This document shows positions 10,308 through 20,111 of a stretch of DNA of 64,000 bases, piece by piece; positions within the stretch are counted from its first letter, which is position 1; every line of letters begins with the position of its first letter. Under the pieces are notes generated by a model. The model was not told the origin of the DNA. It saw only the letters and a list, made by a program, of their open reading frames with translations, and did not search any database. A program made the translations under genes and the position numbers. This DNA comes from an uncultured Muribaculaceae bacterium (GTDB lineage: Bacteria > Bacteroidota > Bacteroidia > Bacteroidales > Muribaculaceae), in NCBI GenBank assembly GCA_947626355.1, contig CANQRV010000002.1, positions 1-64,000 on the forward strand. The letters are read 5' to 3'.

Positions 10308-10493
10308 AATCTTTGATAGTTGGTTTGCATTCTCAACGGTTTCCCCCGCCGCTTAGTTTAATTTGTCCTGAATTTTTCAATTTGACGAAGTATTATCCGG
10401 CACATTGATGAACCTTTTCTGGTTGCCGGGCGTTGGTATATGATGCGGCGGCAGTGCGCCGCGTCATCAATCAGACATAAACACAGAATTAAT

Positions 10494-10991
10494 ATGGAAA
10501 CAGTATTCTTAAACGGCAACCCGATGCATCTCTGCGGTGAGCTTCCCAAGGTAGGAACCGAAGCTCCCGAATTCGCCCTCGTAGGTCGCGACCTCTCCGA
10601 TATCGCACTCCACGACTATCGCGGAAAACGTGTTGTGCTCAACATCTTCCCGAGCCTCGACACCGATGTATGCGCAGCCTCCGTGCGCCACTTCAACAAG
10701 GAGGCCTCAGAGCTCCCAGACACCGTAGTGCTCTGCGTCTCCAAAGACCTTCCCTTCGCTGCCGCACGTTTCTGCACTGTCAACGGCATTGACAACGTGG
10801 CCACAGCATCCGGATTCCGCTCCGACTTCGGCCGCAACTATGGCGTGGAGCTGGTTGACGGTCCGCTGCGCGGCCTCTATGCCCGAGCCCTCGTCGTGGT
10901 CGATAAAGACGGCAAGGTGATGGGCACATCGCTCTGCGACCAGATCACCGAGGAGCCCGACTACGAATTCGTGAAGAAGCTCCTCGCCTGA
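10494..10991 (+). CDS. tpx: Thiol peroxidase
   Basis: METVFLNGNPMHLCGELPKVGTEAPEFALVGRDL...NIFPSLDTDVCAASVRHFN; start at 10494 rather than 10440. Confidence 0.93.
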   Translation: METVFLNGNPMHLCGELPKVGTEAPEFALVGRDLSDIALHDYRGKRVVLNIFPSLDTDVCAASVRHFNKEASELPDTVVLCVSKDLPFAAARFCTVNGIDNVATASGFRSDFGRNYGVELVDGPLRGLYARALVVVDKDGKVMGTSLCDQITEEPDYEFVKKLLA

Positions 10992-11003
10992 CGGCTTAGA
11001 CGG

Positions 11004-11042
11004 TTCCTGACGGGCGGACGTTTTGAAAAACGTCCCTACAGG
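11004..11042. repeat. TGTAGGGAC-type intergenic hairpin element, copy 2
   Basis: ttcctgacgggcggacgttttgaaaaacgtccctacagg. Confidence 0.6.
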
Positions 11043-11069
11043 CCGCTCAGGATTATGAGGAATATAATA

Positions 11070-11114
11070 GAGGCCGGATACCCGCAATGGATATCCGGCC
11101 TCTGCTGTTGGCTG
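11070..11114. repeat. 45-bp direct repeat containing a terminator hairpin, copy 1
   Basis: gaggccggatacccgcaatggatatccggcctctgctgttggctg; identical to 14434-14478; internal GAGGCCGGATA/TATCCGGCCTC stem. Confidence 0.85.
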
Positions 11115-11120
11115 GCTATT

Positions 11121-12818
11121 CTATCTTATCACTAACTTACGCCCGTTGCGGATGTATATGCCCGGAGCAATGAGGTCCGGATCCACCCTGCGTCCCTGAA
11201 GGTCATAGATGACGGAAGACTCAGCTCCGGAGGCTTCAACCTCTTCAACGCTGTTCGGACTCGAGATGCAATCAATGCCCGAGGCCCTTGTCTCGCCTCC
11301 TCCATCGTAGAAAAGCTGTATGCTGGCCTCAATTGCACTGGCTCTAGGTGGATAATAGATGCACCATTCGTCACCTTCCTGCAGGATATCCGCGCCCTGT
11401 GTATAAGAATCGCAGTTATAGTTGTATGGGATATCGCTGGTGACATACTCGTTTCCGTCCTCATCCTTCAGAGCCGCCTCGACCGGTATGCCGTCGTTGT
11501 AAAGGATACGGTAATAAAGCTTCGAGCTGTCCATCAGCATCCCCTCCTCGCTTATGTCCGACAGCATGTAGTATGATCTATATGCATAGTCTCCATCGAC
11601 CCACTTCGTTCCGGTGAATCTCGGGTTCACGGGTGTGAGAGGCACGTCCTGCCATGGAGATACCGCGGCATCTATGAATACGGACGGTTTGCTGAAACAC
11701 ATGTCGACAAGCGGCATGGAGACCGTCTGGTCGACGTCAGTGGCCTGATAGAATGCCGCGGAGGGATTGGACAGCGTCAGTTCTGTGGCGTCGTAGTCGA
11801 ACTTAAGATCATCTTCGACAGGGGTAAGCACGAGCTTCTTCTCGAATTTCTCCCCTTCCACGCTCCAGTCATACACGGCGAGGCGTTTCAATCCCGACCG
11901 TGATGACGACACGTCTCCACGGTGGAATACCGCCTTTCCTCCTTCCAGGGTGCCCTTAAGCCAGCCCCGGCCGCTGTCGGGGAATAGGTTCCTGACATAT
12001 ATAGAGTCGCCGTGCGTGGCCAATGTGACGAAACGACCCTGCGTCTGCGGGTAGCTGTTATTCCCAGCCAGCGAGCCATAGGCTCTGGAGAGAACCTGTG
12101 CACGGCTGAAGGAGGCGTCGGCCGGAGGTGCGTATATTGACTCCTCGACGGGCTCTATCTCCGTCCTGTACACCATATAGTTGTCCACTGGTTCGAGTCT
12201 GCCGTTTTCCGAGACTTTGAAGAATGCATACTTGTCATTGATCTCCATGAAGAAGTCATGTGGATAGTCTGCCGGAAGGGGATTGGCATCATCATAGCCT
12301 CCTTTGACGTGGCAAATAATGAACACTCCAAACGGTGGCTTAGTATGGTCTACAAGATCGCGATTCATCTGCGGGTCCAAATAATATCCACCATCACAGG
12401 TCTGACATAACTCTACAGGATGCATATATACAGGAGAACCGTCAGCAAGGGTCCCAATCTCAGTGTGTATTCTAAAAAGACGGTAGGGCTCTGAATAACC
12501 ATCATCAAGGGCAGTACGCGGCGTTACCCATAGAGGCTCAATGCCGCTCATCATTCCATTGAATGAAAAATCGATGTAATGATAGGAGGCGTAAATTTCG
12601 ATGTAGTCGGTGATAGTGAAATTAGACAGGGATCCATCGGGGTTGATTCTTACTGCCTGGCTGGTACGCTTGCAGAGATGGAACACGCAGCCAGGCGCGC
12701 CGTCGTTGCCTTCTCCCGGCGGGAGCGTGGCTCCCACTGTCGGAATCAAGGGAACGGCATGGCATCCAACAGCAATCGCCACCATGGCAATTGTCAGTAG
12801 TATCTTTATCATAAGCAA
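11121..12818 (-). CDS. Secreted protein of unknown function with T9SS-like C-terminal sorting domain
   Basis: N-terminal signal peptide; C-terminus SSVIYDLQGRRVDPDLIAPGIYIRNGRKLVIR. Confidence 0.75.
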   Translation of the reverse strand: MLMIKILLTIAMVAIAVGCHAVPLIPTVGATLPPGEGNDGAPGCVFHLCKRTSQAVRINPDGSLSNFTITDYIEIYASYHYIDFSFNGMMSGIEPLWVTPRTALDDGYSEPYRLFRIHTEIGTLADGSPVYMHPVELCQTCDGGYYLDPQMNRDLVDHTKPPFGVFIICHVKGGYDDANPLPADYPHDFFMEINDKYAFFKVSENGRLEPVDNYMVYRTEIEPVEESIYAPPADASFSRAQVLSRAYGSLAGNNSYPQTQGRFVTLATHGDSIYVRNLFPDSGRGWLKGTLEGGKAVFHRGDVSSSRSGLKRLAVYDWSVEGEKFEKKLVLTPVEDDLKFDYDATELTLSNPSAAFYQATDVDQTVSMPLVDMCFSKPSVFIDAAVSPWQDVPLTPVNPRFTGTKWVDGDYAYRSYYMLSDISEEGMLMDSSKLYYRILYNDGIPVEAALKDEDGNEYVTSDIPYNYNCDSYTQGADILQEGDEWCIYYPPRASAIEASIQLFYDGGGETRASGIDCISSPNSVEEVEASGAESSVIYDLQGRRVDPDLIAPGIYIRNGRKLVIR

Positions 12819-13041
12819 TTGTTTTATGAAATAATTTTCAAAAATAACACAAAGTTTGCAATCTATAGTCTTGGTGAATTTGTTTTATCATTAATTAACA
12901 AAATTATACAACTGTTTGTGTGAAATTAACATTCCTGATGGAGGATCGACCGGGTGGAATGGCTGAACTAAAGGAAATATTGTTTATACTGGCAAACCAT
13001 TTCATCATCATGTTTGTTTGTGATTGAAAAGCCTATATATA

Positions 13042-14406
13042 ATGGAACCCATTTATACAAACATCTATATCTCTCCTTCTCCAGGTATGTTTCCCATTAT
13101 TGCCTGGGGTGGATTCTGTATTGATCAGGAAAGGACAATCCGAGATGAATATGGTAATACCTCCGCGGAATTCAAGGCATTCTTGAAGAAGGAAATAGAC
13201 TATATCAAGGATATGGGATTCACGACAGCTCTTAGGCCGTTATGGGAATCCTTTGAATATGTGCAACCCTCTCTTGGAAAGTCCGGTCTCGGCATCATAG
13301 GACAGACTCCAGCTGACAAATTGGCATCAACTGAGGTGTTCTCTTCCTATATCGCAGGTTTTCTTAACTGCAACACCCTTAATGAGATCGTTGGATGGCT
13401 GATAGTCGACGAGCCGAAGTTCAATCAATTAGAGCTATGCAGGGATATTCAACAGATTCTGATCAAGAAGCTCTACAGACTTAAGTCAATGAATATATGG
13501 ATTAACTGCATATGTCAGGAAGACAGTAAGATAGAAGATAATAAAGAGGAAGAAGACAAAGGTTATACTGGCGGTTACAGCTATCCCGGATATCTTGACT
13601 ATATCCAGAAACTTCTCTCTCCTCAGGTCTGGAGTTTTGATCAATACCCCATACGCATTAAGGATAACGGGGATGTATTTGTACAGTCCGGCTATTTCAG
13701 GATTTTGAGATGTTACATGCTACAGTCAAAGAAAACAGGGCGTCCATTCTGGGCATTCTGTCAGTGTCTATGCATTCTGCGCTCGAAAAAAGGTGTGACA
13801 AATGGCATAACAACTCCTAAACCATCATATCCCTTAATGAGATTCGAGGCTTTCTGCTCACTTGCTTATGGGGCGCAGGGTCTTGAATACTGGAGCTTGA
13901 CAACAAGAGGAATGGTTGTAGAATCATCCGGACTTCCTCGTTTCGGAGATGCTCCACTTAATGAGAAGGGAGACATACATGACATGTCGATATATAATGC
14001 CATCAAGACGCTCAACTCCGAGATCAGGAAAGGACAGTCGATATTTCTTGGAGCGGTGCCGAAGAAAGTAAGGCACACAGGAGAAAAGACGTGGGAAGGT
14101 GTTGACTATTATCAGCCGGGAGAGAGTTTCGGACCGCTTCACAGCATGGTCACCACTTCTAAAGGAGCGATAGTGTCATGGCTCGTGAATGGCAGCGACA
14201 ACTATCTGCTGATAGTGAACCATGACCCCCTAAACTCGCAAGCCATTACACTCTATGTAGACAGTCTTACCACTATATGGAGAGTGTCTTTGACGAAGCA
14301 ACCGGACTTCAGTGTCTTCCATGAAGGAGATGAATCAAAACCGCCGCAGTCTGTCTTCATAAAGCAGACACTCGAGACTGGAGGTTACGTGTTGTTGAAA
14401 TGGTGA
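13042..14406 (+). CDS. Putative glycosidase-like TIM-barrel protein, no signal peptide (paralogue P1)
   Basis: GWLIVDEPKFNQLE, VWSFDQYPI, RFEAFCSLAYGAQGLEYWS motifs shared with 53070-54458 and 54477-55739; ATG at 13042 preferred over TTG at 13024. Confidence 0.6.
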   Translation: MEPIYTNIYISPSPGMFPIIAWGGFCIDQERTIRDEYGNTSAEFKAFLKKEIDYIKDMGFTTALRPLWESFEYVQPSLGKSGLGIIGQTPADKLASTEVFSSYIAGFLNCNTLNEIVGWLIVDEPKFNQLELCRDIQQILIKKLYRLKSMNIWINCICQEDSKIEDNKEEEDKGYTGGYSYPGYLDYIQKLLSPQVWSFDQYPIRIKDNGDVFVQSGYFRILRCYMLQSKKTGRPFWAFCQCLCILRSKKGVTNGITTPKPSYPLMRFEAFCSLAYGAQGLEYWSLTTRGMVVESSGLPRFGDAPLNEKGDIHDMSIYNAIKTLNSEIRKGQSIFLGAVPKKVRHTGEKTWEGVDYYQPGESFGPLHSMVTTSKGAIVSWLVNGSDNYLLIVNHDPLNSQAITLYVDSLTTIWRVSLTKQPDFSVFHEGDESKPPQSVFIKQTLETGGYVLLKW

Positions 14407-14433
14407 CAAACCTATAGAGTTGGAAATAATACG

Positions 14434-14478
14434 GAGGCCGGATACCCGCAATGGATATCCGGCCTCTGCTGTTGGCTG
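14434..14478. repeat. 45-bp direct repeat containing a terminator hairpin, copy 2
   Basis: identical to 11070-11114. Confidence 0.85.
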
Positions 14479-14492
14479 ATGATTCTTTCAGT

Positions 14493-17400
14493 TTACTTGC
14501 TGTCGATCTCGCGGAGCAGCTCCTTGACGGCTGCGTCGAGCTGCGAGTCGATCCCCTTCACCACATCCTCAGGCTTGTTGGCCACCTTGATGTCGGGTTC
14601 CAGCTGCGTGTTCTCGAGGATCGTGCCGTCTTCAGTGCGGAAAGCTACCACAGGTACGCCGAAGATCATTGTCGGATCCTGAAGCGTGATCCAGTTGACG
14701 CTCGACATGGTGCCGGGCACCGGCATCCCGACGAGCTTGCCCATCTTCTTGTGCTTGTAGACCCACGGCGTGCCGTGGGCGTTGCTGTAGTTGGCCTCGC
14801 CGATCACCATGATGCTCGGCTTGTTCCAGCGGCGTGAAGGCATCTCCGACGACTTGCGGCCATGGATCTCCTGCGTCAGATAGCGGTCGCCGCTGAAGAG
14901 CACCTCGATATCCTCGTGGAGACGGCCGCCGCCGTTCCAGCGCGTGTCGATCACGATGCCCTCCTTATCCACATACTCGCCGAGCAGCTTGGCGTAGATG
15001 CGGCGGAAGCTCTCGTCGTCCATCGACTCGATATGCACGTAGCCCAGACGGCCGTTGGAGAGGCTGTCGACGGCCTTCTCGCGGCTCTTCACCCAGCGGT
15101 TGTAGAGCAGCCCGTTGGTGCGGCCGTTGGAGACGGGGAGGATCACCTCGTCCCATCTGGAGCCGGTGGCCGGATCGAGGATACCCACGAGCGTCTTCTT
15201 GCCCGTGATGCCGTTGAGGAGCTTCGAGGCATCGGCGCCGGCCTCGAGCCTGCTTCCGTTGATGCTCTCGATGATGTCGCCCTTCTTGAGGCGCGTGGTG
15301 GCGCGGTCGAACGGACCACCCGCGATGATCTCGTCTACCTTCATGCCGTCGCCGTCGTAGGTCATGTCGTAGAGCAGGCCGAGCGACGCCGTGGCCTCAT
15401 TGGCGCCGGGCCCGTAGTAGCGGCCGCCGGAGTGTGACACGTTCAGCTCGCCGAGCAGCTCGCTGAGCAGCGACGCGAAGTCATAGTTGTTGTTGATATG
15501 GGGGAGGAAGCGCCTGTAGTTGTCGACATACATATCCCAGTCGACAGGCATCTCCGGGAGGTAGAACCTCTCCCTTGCCTCGTTTCTCACATATTCGAGC
15601 ATCGCCTCGCGCTCCTTGGCAGGGTCGAGCTTCACCTTGCCCGAGATGTCGACGGGAGTCAGCTTCGAGGAGGAGGGTACGTATTTCTTCACCGTCGAGC
15701 CAACGAGATAGAGGTTGCCGTCATTGTCCTTGGTGATGGCGGCGGGGGAGGCGTCGAGCTTCTTGTCGAGCTCCACCTCGTCTTTACGCAGCTCCTTCTT
15801 CCAGAGGTCGTAGCCACCCTCGAAGGCCGAGAGGTAGTAGAGCGTCTCGCCGTCGTCGGAAAGGGCGTAGTCGGCGAGCTCCGACGAGTTGGGAGTGAGG
15901 CGCACCGTGCGCTCCTCGAGGCCCTCGCGGTCTATTGTTATTTCCTTGCTCTCCTCGGTCTCGGCCCTGGAGTCGTCTTTCTTCTTCTTTTTCTTGTCGG
16001 CCTTGTCCTTGTCGTCGGCGGCCTTCTTCTGCTCCTTTTCGACTTCCTTCAGCAGAGCGAAGTCCTCCTCGTTGAGGCGGAACTTATCGTAGGCGTCCTT
16101 GTTGAGGAAAGTCATCATCACGTCGCTCTGCGAACCCCATGATGCGTGGTTGCGCATGCCGTAGCGCTCGGAGGCGAAGATCACGGCGTTGCCGTCGGCG
16201 CTCCAGTGGGGATTCTGGTCGAAATAGCCGGTGCGCGTCACCGGTATCACCTCGGCGTCGGCCACACGGATGATGGAGATGTCGCTATAGGGCTCGTGGC
16301 TGGGATTCATCACCTCCACGGCTATCATTCGGCTGTCGGGGCTCCACTCCATATTAGTGCCGTCGGAGCGGTAGTTGCTCACGTGCTCGAGAAGCGGCTT
16401 CACTGCCTTGGTGTCGAGGTCCATCACCATGAGGTTGTTGCGGTCTTGCATGAAGGCCATCTTCTTGCCGTCGGGCGACACCATAGGATATGAGCGCTCC
16501 ACTCCGTCGGCCTTGAACACGGGCTCCTCGTTGACGAGGGTGGCGTTGGAGAAGTTGGGGTCATCCTTGCGTGCTATCGTTGCGTGGTAGATGTTGCTCC
16601 GGCCGTCGCGCAGCGAGGTGTAGTAGAGGCCGCGGCCATCCTTGTCCCAGCTCAGTCCATATTCCATGGCCGGCGTGTGGGTGATCTGCTTTGTCGACTT
16701 ATACTCGGTGGAGGTCACGAACACCTCGCCGCGGTTGATGAAGGCCACCTGCTTGCCGTCGGGCGACACGGCAGCCTCCGAAGCGCGGGAGAAGGGAATA
16801 TCGGAGGGCTCGTCGAGGTCATCGTCCACCACATCCACCTTCAGCTTATCGGCCTTCGCGCCGGGGCGCATGGTGTAGAGCTCGCCGTTGTAGGTGAAGG
16901 CCAGCAGGTCGTTGCCGCCGCGGCTGAGAAACCTCACGGGGTGGGTGGTGAAGTCGGTGAGCGCCTTCACGTTGCCCGGATTGTCGAGATTCATCGAATA
17001 GACGTTGAAGGAGCCGCCGTTGCGCTCGCTGAGGAAATAGACGGTCTTGCCGTCGGCTCCCACGGTCGGGTTGCGGTCCTCTCCGGCTATGTCGGTGAGG
17101 TTGGTATGATGGCCGGTATTGGCGTCGTATAGCCAGATGTCGCGGGTGATCGACGATGTGTGGTGTTTGCGCCACTTGTCTTCAAATCCCTTCTTGTCTT
17201 CATACACAAACGACCTGCCGTCGCCGAGATAGCTGACGCCGAGGGCCGGCGTGCCGAGGATCTGTGTCGGGCGGCCGCCTTCCACCGGTATGGAGTAGAG
17301 CTCCGACATGACGCCGAAGGGAGCCATCGCGCTCTTGGCAGGGTCCTGGATGGCCGCCGTGTAGACGATGTTTTTCCCGTCGGGAGTGAAAGCCTCGGGC

Positions 17401-17729
17401 GTGGCGCCGCGTGAGTCGAAGGTGACGCGGTGAGGCTGACCGCCGCGGGCGTCGACTGTATAGATAGAGCTGCCGCCGTTGCGGTCGGAAGCGTAGGCTA
17501 TGGTTCTGGAGTCGGGGCTCCATACAGGGGCCGACTCATAGGAGGGGCCGGAAGTGATGCGGCGTGCCTCGCCGCCACTGGAGTTCACTACATAGATGTC
17601 GCCCTTGTAGCCGAACGCGATCTCCCGCCCGTCGGGCGAGATCCTGACATCGCGGAGCCACAACGGCGAGATGGCGGAGACATTTGCTGCCGCCGCTGCC
17701 ATGGCAAGTGCCAGATAGATTCTCTTCAT
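14493..17729 (-). CDS. Tricorn-like S41 peptidase (WD40/TolB-like propeller, PDZ, S41 domain)
   Basis: MKRIYLALAMAAAAANVSA signal peptide (start 17729); repeated SPDGR propeller motifs; GELNVSHSGG and YSNAHGTPWVYKHKKMGKLVGMPVPGTMSSV. Confidence 0.88.
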   Translation of the reverse strand: MKRIYLALAMAAAAANVSAISPLWLRDVRISPDGREIAFGYKGDIYVVNSSGGEARRITSGPSYESAPVWSPDSRTIAYASDRNGGSSIYTVDARGGQPHRVTFDSRGATPEAFTPDGKNIVYTAAIQDPAKSAMAPFGVMSELYSIPVEGGRPTQILGTPALGVSYLGDGRSFVYEDKKGFEDKWRKHHTSSITRDIWLYDANTGHHTNLTDIAGEDRNPTVGADGKTVYFLSERNGGSFNVYSMNLDNPGNVKALTDFTTHPVRFLSRGGNDLLAFTYNGELYTMRPGAKADKLKVDVVDDDLDEPSDIPFSRASEAAVSPDGKQVAFINRGEVFVTSTEYKSTKQITHTPAMEYGLSWDKDGRGLYYTSLRDGRSNIYHATIARKDDPNFSNATLVNEEPVFKADGVERSYPMVSPDGKKMAFMQDRNNLMVMDLDTKAVKPLLEHVSNYRSDGTNMEWSPDSRMIAVEVMNPSHEPYSDISIIRVADAEVIPVTRTGYFDQNPHWSADGNAVIFASERYGMRNHASWGSQSDVMMTFLNKDAYDKFRLNEEDFALLKEVEKEQKKAADDKDKADKKKKKKDDSRAETEESKEITIDREGLEERTVRLTPNSSELADYALSDDGETLYYLSAFEGGYDLWKKELRKDEVELDKKLDASPAAITKDNDGNLYLVGSTVKKYVPSSSKLTPVDISGKVKLDPAKEREAMLEYVRNEARERFYLPEMPVDWDMYVDNYRRFLPHINNNYDFASLLSELLGELNVSHSGGRYYGPGANEATASLGLLYDMTYDGDGMKVDEIIAGGPFDRATTRLKKGDIIESINGSRLEAGADASKLLNGITGKKTLVGILDPATGSRWDEVILPVSNGRTNGLLYNRWVKSREKAVDSLSNGRLGYVHIESMDDESFRRIYAKLLGEYVDKEGIVIDTRWNGGGRLHEDIEVLFSGDRYLTQEIHGRKSSEMPSRRWNKPSIMVIGEANYSNAHGTPWVYKHKKMGKLVGMPVPGTMSSVNWITLQDPTMIFGVPVVAFRTEDGTILENTQLEPDIKVANKPEDVVKGIDSQLDAAVKELLREIDSK

Positions 17730-17851
17730 GATATCGTGGTTAGAAATTTTGTGCGAATATAGCAAAATTTTTGCAGGAAACGGCCGATAAAGATGAATTA
17801 TATGCTTAAAAACCGAATTAAGGGGAAGGAAAGGGGAGTGGAGATATAGCA

Positions 17852-17880
17852 AAGGCGTCGCGTTGGGGACGCGACGCCTT
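17852..17880 (-). terminator. Terminator of the tRNA-Arg pair
   Basis: AAGGCGTCGCGT-tgggg-ACGCGACGCCTT, 4 nt past the tRNA 3' end. Confidence 0.8.
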
Positions 17881-17884
17881 CGAG

Positions 17885-17958
17885 TGACTCGTGCAGGATT
17901 CAAACCTGCAACCTTCTGATCCGTAGTCAGATGCTCTATTCAATTGAGCTAACGAGCC
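17885..17958 (-). tRNA. tRNA-Arg(ACG), copy 1
   Basis: full cloverleaf GGCTCGT...TCTGA-CTACGGA-TCAGA...GCAGGTTTGAATCCTGC...ACGAGTC-A; no encoded CCA. Confidence 0.95.
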
Positions 17959-17964
17959 TTCCAG

Positions 17965-18038
17965 TGATCCGTGCAGGATTCAAACCTGCAACCTTCTGAT
18001 CCGTAGTCAGATGCTCTATTCAATTGAGCTAACGGACC
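17965..18038 (-). tRNA. tRNA-Arg(ACG), copy 2
   Basis: same body as copy 1 with acceptor GGTCCGT/ACGGATC; 6-nt spacer. Confidence 0.95.
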
Positions 18039-18063
18039 CTGAATTCGTTTCCGAATTGCGAGT

Positions 18064-18072
18064 GCAAAGTTA
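18064..18072 (-). promoter_or_regulatory. -7 promoter element (TAACTTTGC) for the tRNA-Arg pair
   Basis: gcaaagtta on + strand, 25 nt upstream of tRNA copy 2. Confidence 0.65.
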
Positions 18073-18115
18073 CGACTTTTTTTATTCCGGCAAAATATTT
18101 TTAAACAAATTTTTT

Positions 18116-18472
18116 TCAAAATTCGTATTCCACACCCGCGCTTCCTACGATTCCCGCTATCGGAGGGCTGATTTTCACTATCTTGACCGTTCCTTCGATT
18201 ATCTGCGGCCAACGGGCCATGAGACGTCCGGCAATCTCCATGGTCTTCGTCTCCAGAAGCTGTCCCTCCTCGGCCATCATCTTTTTTATCTCCTCATGGA
18301 GGTCGGCGTAGGAGATGGCGAGGCATTCCGCGGTGTCGCCCTGAATGGTCGGAGCGTCGATGGCGACGCTGACCGTGACGGAAAACTCATTTCCCACGGT
18401 CCTTTCCTGAGCGAAGACACCTATGCGGCTGTTGAAGCGGCAGTCGATGAGTGATATCCTCAGCTTTCCCAT
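18116..18472 (-). CDS. folB: Dihydroneopterin aldolase
   Basis: 118 aa; RIGVFAQERTVGNEFSVTVSVAID...SYADL. Confidence 0.88.
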   Translation of the reverse strand: MGKLRISLIDCRFNSRIGVFAQERTVGNEFSVTVSVAIDAPTIQGDTAECLAISYADLHEEIKKMMAEEGQLLETKTMEIAGRLMARWPQIIEGTVKIVKISPPIAGIVGSAGVEYEF

Positions 18473-18475
18473 AAC

Positions 18476-18952
18476 TCACACGGGAGCCACATCCGCGGTG
18501 TCGTAGCCGCAGCCGCAGCCGCTCTTGAGGGGCATCTTGTCGATGCGGCGCTGATGGCGTCCTCCCTCGAACTCCGCACCCAGATAGGCGTCGACGATCT
18601 TCCCGGCCTCATCGGTGCTGATGAATCGGCCGGGGAGCACGAGGAAATTGGCGTTGTTGTGCTGCTTGGCCAGCGCGCCGAGCTCGGGGAGCCAGCAGAG
18701 GGCTGCCCGGATGCCCTGATGCTTGTTGAGTGTCATCTGCATGCCGTTGCCGGAGCCACACATCGCTATGCCGAGGTCGCAGCGTCCGCTCTCCACAGCC
18801 TCGGCTGCCGGATGGGCGTAGTCGGCGTAGTCGCAGGAGTCGGCGCTGTTGCAGCCGAAGTCCTCCACCTCATGGCCTTTCTGCTCCAGATATTTCTTGA
18901 TCTCTTCCTTCATGGTGAAGGCCGCGTGGTCGCTTGCTATAGCTATTTTCAT
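18476..18952 (-). CDS. rpiB: Ribose-5-phosphate isomerase B
   Basis: MKIAIASDHAAFTMKEEIKKYLEQKGHEVEDFG...GIAMCGSGNGMQMTLNKHQGIRAAL. Confidence 0.95.
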   Translation of the reverse strand: MKIAIASDHAAFTMKEEIKKYLEQKGHEVEDFGCNSADSCDYADYAHPAAEAVESGRCDLGIAMCGSGNGMQMTLNKHQGIRAALCWLPELGALAKQHNNANFLVLPGRFISTDEAGKIVDAYLGAEFEGGRHQRRIDKMPLKSGCGCGYDTADVAPV

Positions 18953-18971
18953 GATATCGGTTGGTTTACGT

Positions 18972-19388
18972 TTAGTCTTTTCTCTTATTGAATATCTTGC
19001 TGGTGAAGGCGAACCTCACAAGGAAGTAGTTCACCGGTATGCATATCGCCAGCGCGGGCAGTAGGGCCAGCGTATTGCCCACGATTCCCTTGAAGATCGC
19101 CACGAGTCCGGTCTGGAGGCCCATGTTCACAAGATGGGAGAGCGTGAAGCCGAGCCCGTTCTTGGCGTTGGGGCGCGTATGGAAGGTGAAGTAGCTTGAA
19201 AGGAAATAATTGCAGATGAAGCTGATTGCGTAGCTGATCATGGTTGATGGCACCGCCGGCACCTTCACTGCCTCCACAAACACCACGTAGATGCCGTATT
19301 GAAGCACTGTGGCCACAAAGCCCACCATAGCGAACCGCATCACCTCCGCCAGCCTGCTGTTGCCTGTTATCAGTCTTTTAAGGTTCAT
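18972..19388 (-). CDS. GtrA family membrane protein
   Basis: [22 protein letters not shown]... four TM segments. Confidence 0.85.
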   Translation of the reverse strand: MNLKRLITGNSRLAEVMRFAMVGFVATVLQYGIYVVFVEAVKVPAVPSTMISYAISFICNYFLSSYFTFHTRPNAKNGLGFTLSHLVNMGLQTGLVAIFKGIVGNTLALLPALAICIPVNYFLVRFAFTSKIFNKRKD

Positions 19389-20028
19389 TGTTATTGTCCT
19401 GGGTTTTCTCTTCCTCCCGGCATGCCTCGGCCACCGCGCGGTTGGTGGCCTCTATGTAGTCGAGCAGCTCGTCGCGTCCCTTGCGCGAGCTCGACGAGGT
19501 GACGAACACAGGCGGGAGCGCCTCCCACTCCTCCTCGAGCTTCTTCTTATAGTCAGCCACCATCTTGGCTCCGGCCGTGGCGCTGAGTTTGTCGGCCTTG
19601 GTGAAGACAATGGCGAAAGGCACTCCGTTCTCGCCGAGCCACGTTATGAACTCGAGGTCTATCTTCTGCGGAGCGTGGCGGATGTCGATCAGCACGAATA
19701 GCAGCGTCATCTGCTCGCGTCCGAGGATATACGACTTGATGAGGCGGCTGATCTCCTCGCGCTGCTTCTTGCCGCGCGCCGCGTAGCCGTAGCCCGGGAG
19801 GTCGACGATATACCATTCGCCTCCGTTGATGTTGAAATGATTGATAAGCAGCGTCTTGCCGGGCGTCTGGCTTGTCTTGGCCAGCCCTCTGACGCCTGTC
19901 AGCATATTGATAAGCGACGATTTGCCGACATTGCTTCGCCCTATGAAGGCGTATTCCGGCACTTTCGTGGACGGACATTTCCTCACGTCGACATTGCTTA
20001 TCTCGTAGTTGGCTCTCTTGATTTCCAT
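19378..20028 (-). CDS. engB: Ribosome biogenesis GTPase EngB/YsxC
   Basis: [21 protein letters not shown]...[11 protein letters not shown]...[11 protein letters not shown] at 20028 (ORF track uses GTG at 20031). Confidence 0.96.
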   Translation of the reverse strand: MEIKRANYEISNVDVRKCPSTKVPEYAFIGRSNVGKSSLINMLTGVRGLAKTSQTPGKTLLINHFNINGGEWYIVDLPGYGYAARGKKQREEISRLIKSYILGREQMTLLFVLIDIRHAPQKIDLEFITWLGENGVPFAIVFTKADKLSATAGAKMVADYKKKLEEEWEALPPVFVTSSSSRKGRDELLDYIEATNRAVAEACREEEKTQDNNNEP

Positions 20029-20032
20029 CACT

Positions 20033-20041
20033 GCAAAGTTA
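20033..20041 (-). promoter_or_regulatory. -7 promoter element (TAACTTTGC) 5 nt upstream of engB ATG
   Basis: gcaaagtta on + strand. Confidence 0.6.
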
Positions 20042-20111
20042 ATAATTTATATTTAAAAAATTGATTTTTTACATATAAAACAATCTTTGCGGCGGAAATG
20101 CCGACATCGGG

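Noticed and set aside
10440-10470. GC-rich imperfect hairpin before tpx (tgatgcggcggcagtgcgccgcgtcatca)
   Set aside because: Pairing is imperfect and nothing links it to a known redox-responsive element.
14862-17132. Plus-strand ORFs of 115-214 aa across the tricorn-like gene
   Set aside because: Antisense shadows of a clear S41/tricorn coding sequence.
14493-17729. Possible loss of the tricorn catalytic serine
   Set aside because: YSNAHGTPW aligns its Ser with the nucleophile of SDGDAFP-type motifs and GELNVSHSG keeps the His, so it looks active.
17949-18212. 87-aa minus-strand ORF
   Set aside because: Runs through tRNA-Arg copy 2 and its promoter; an artefact.
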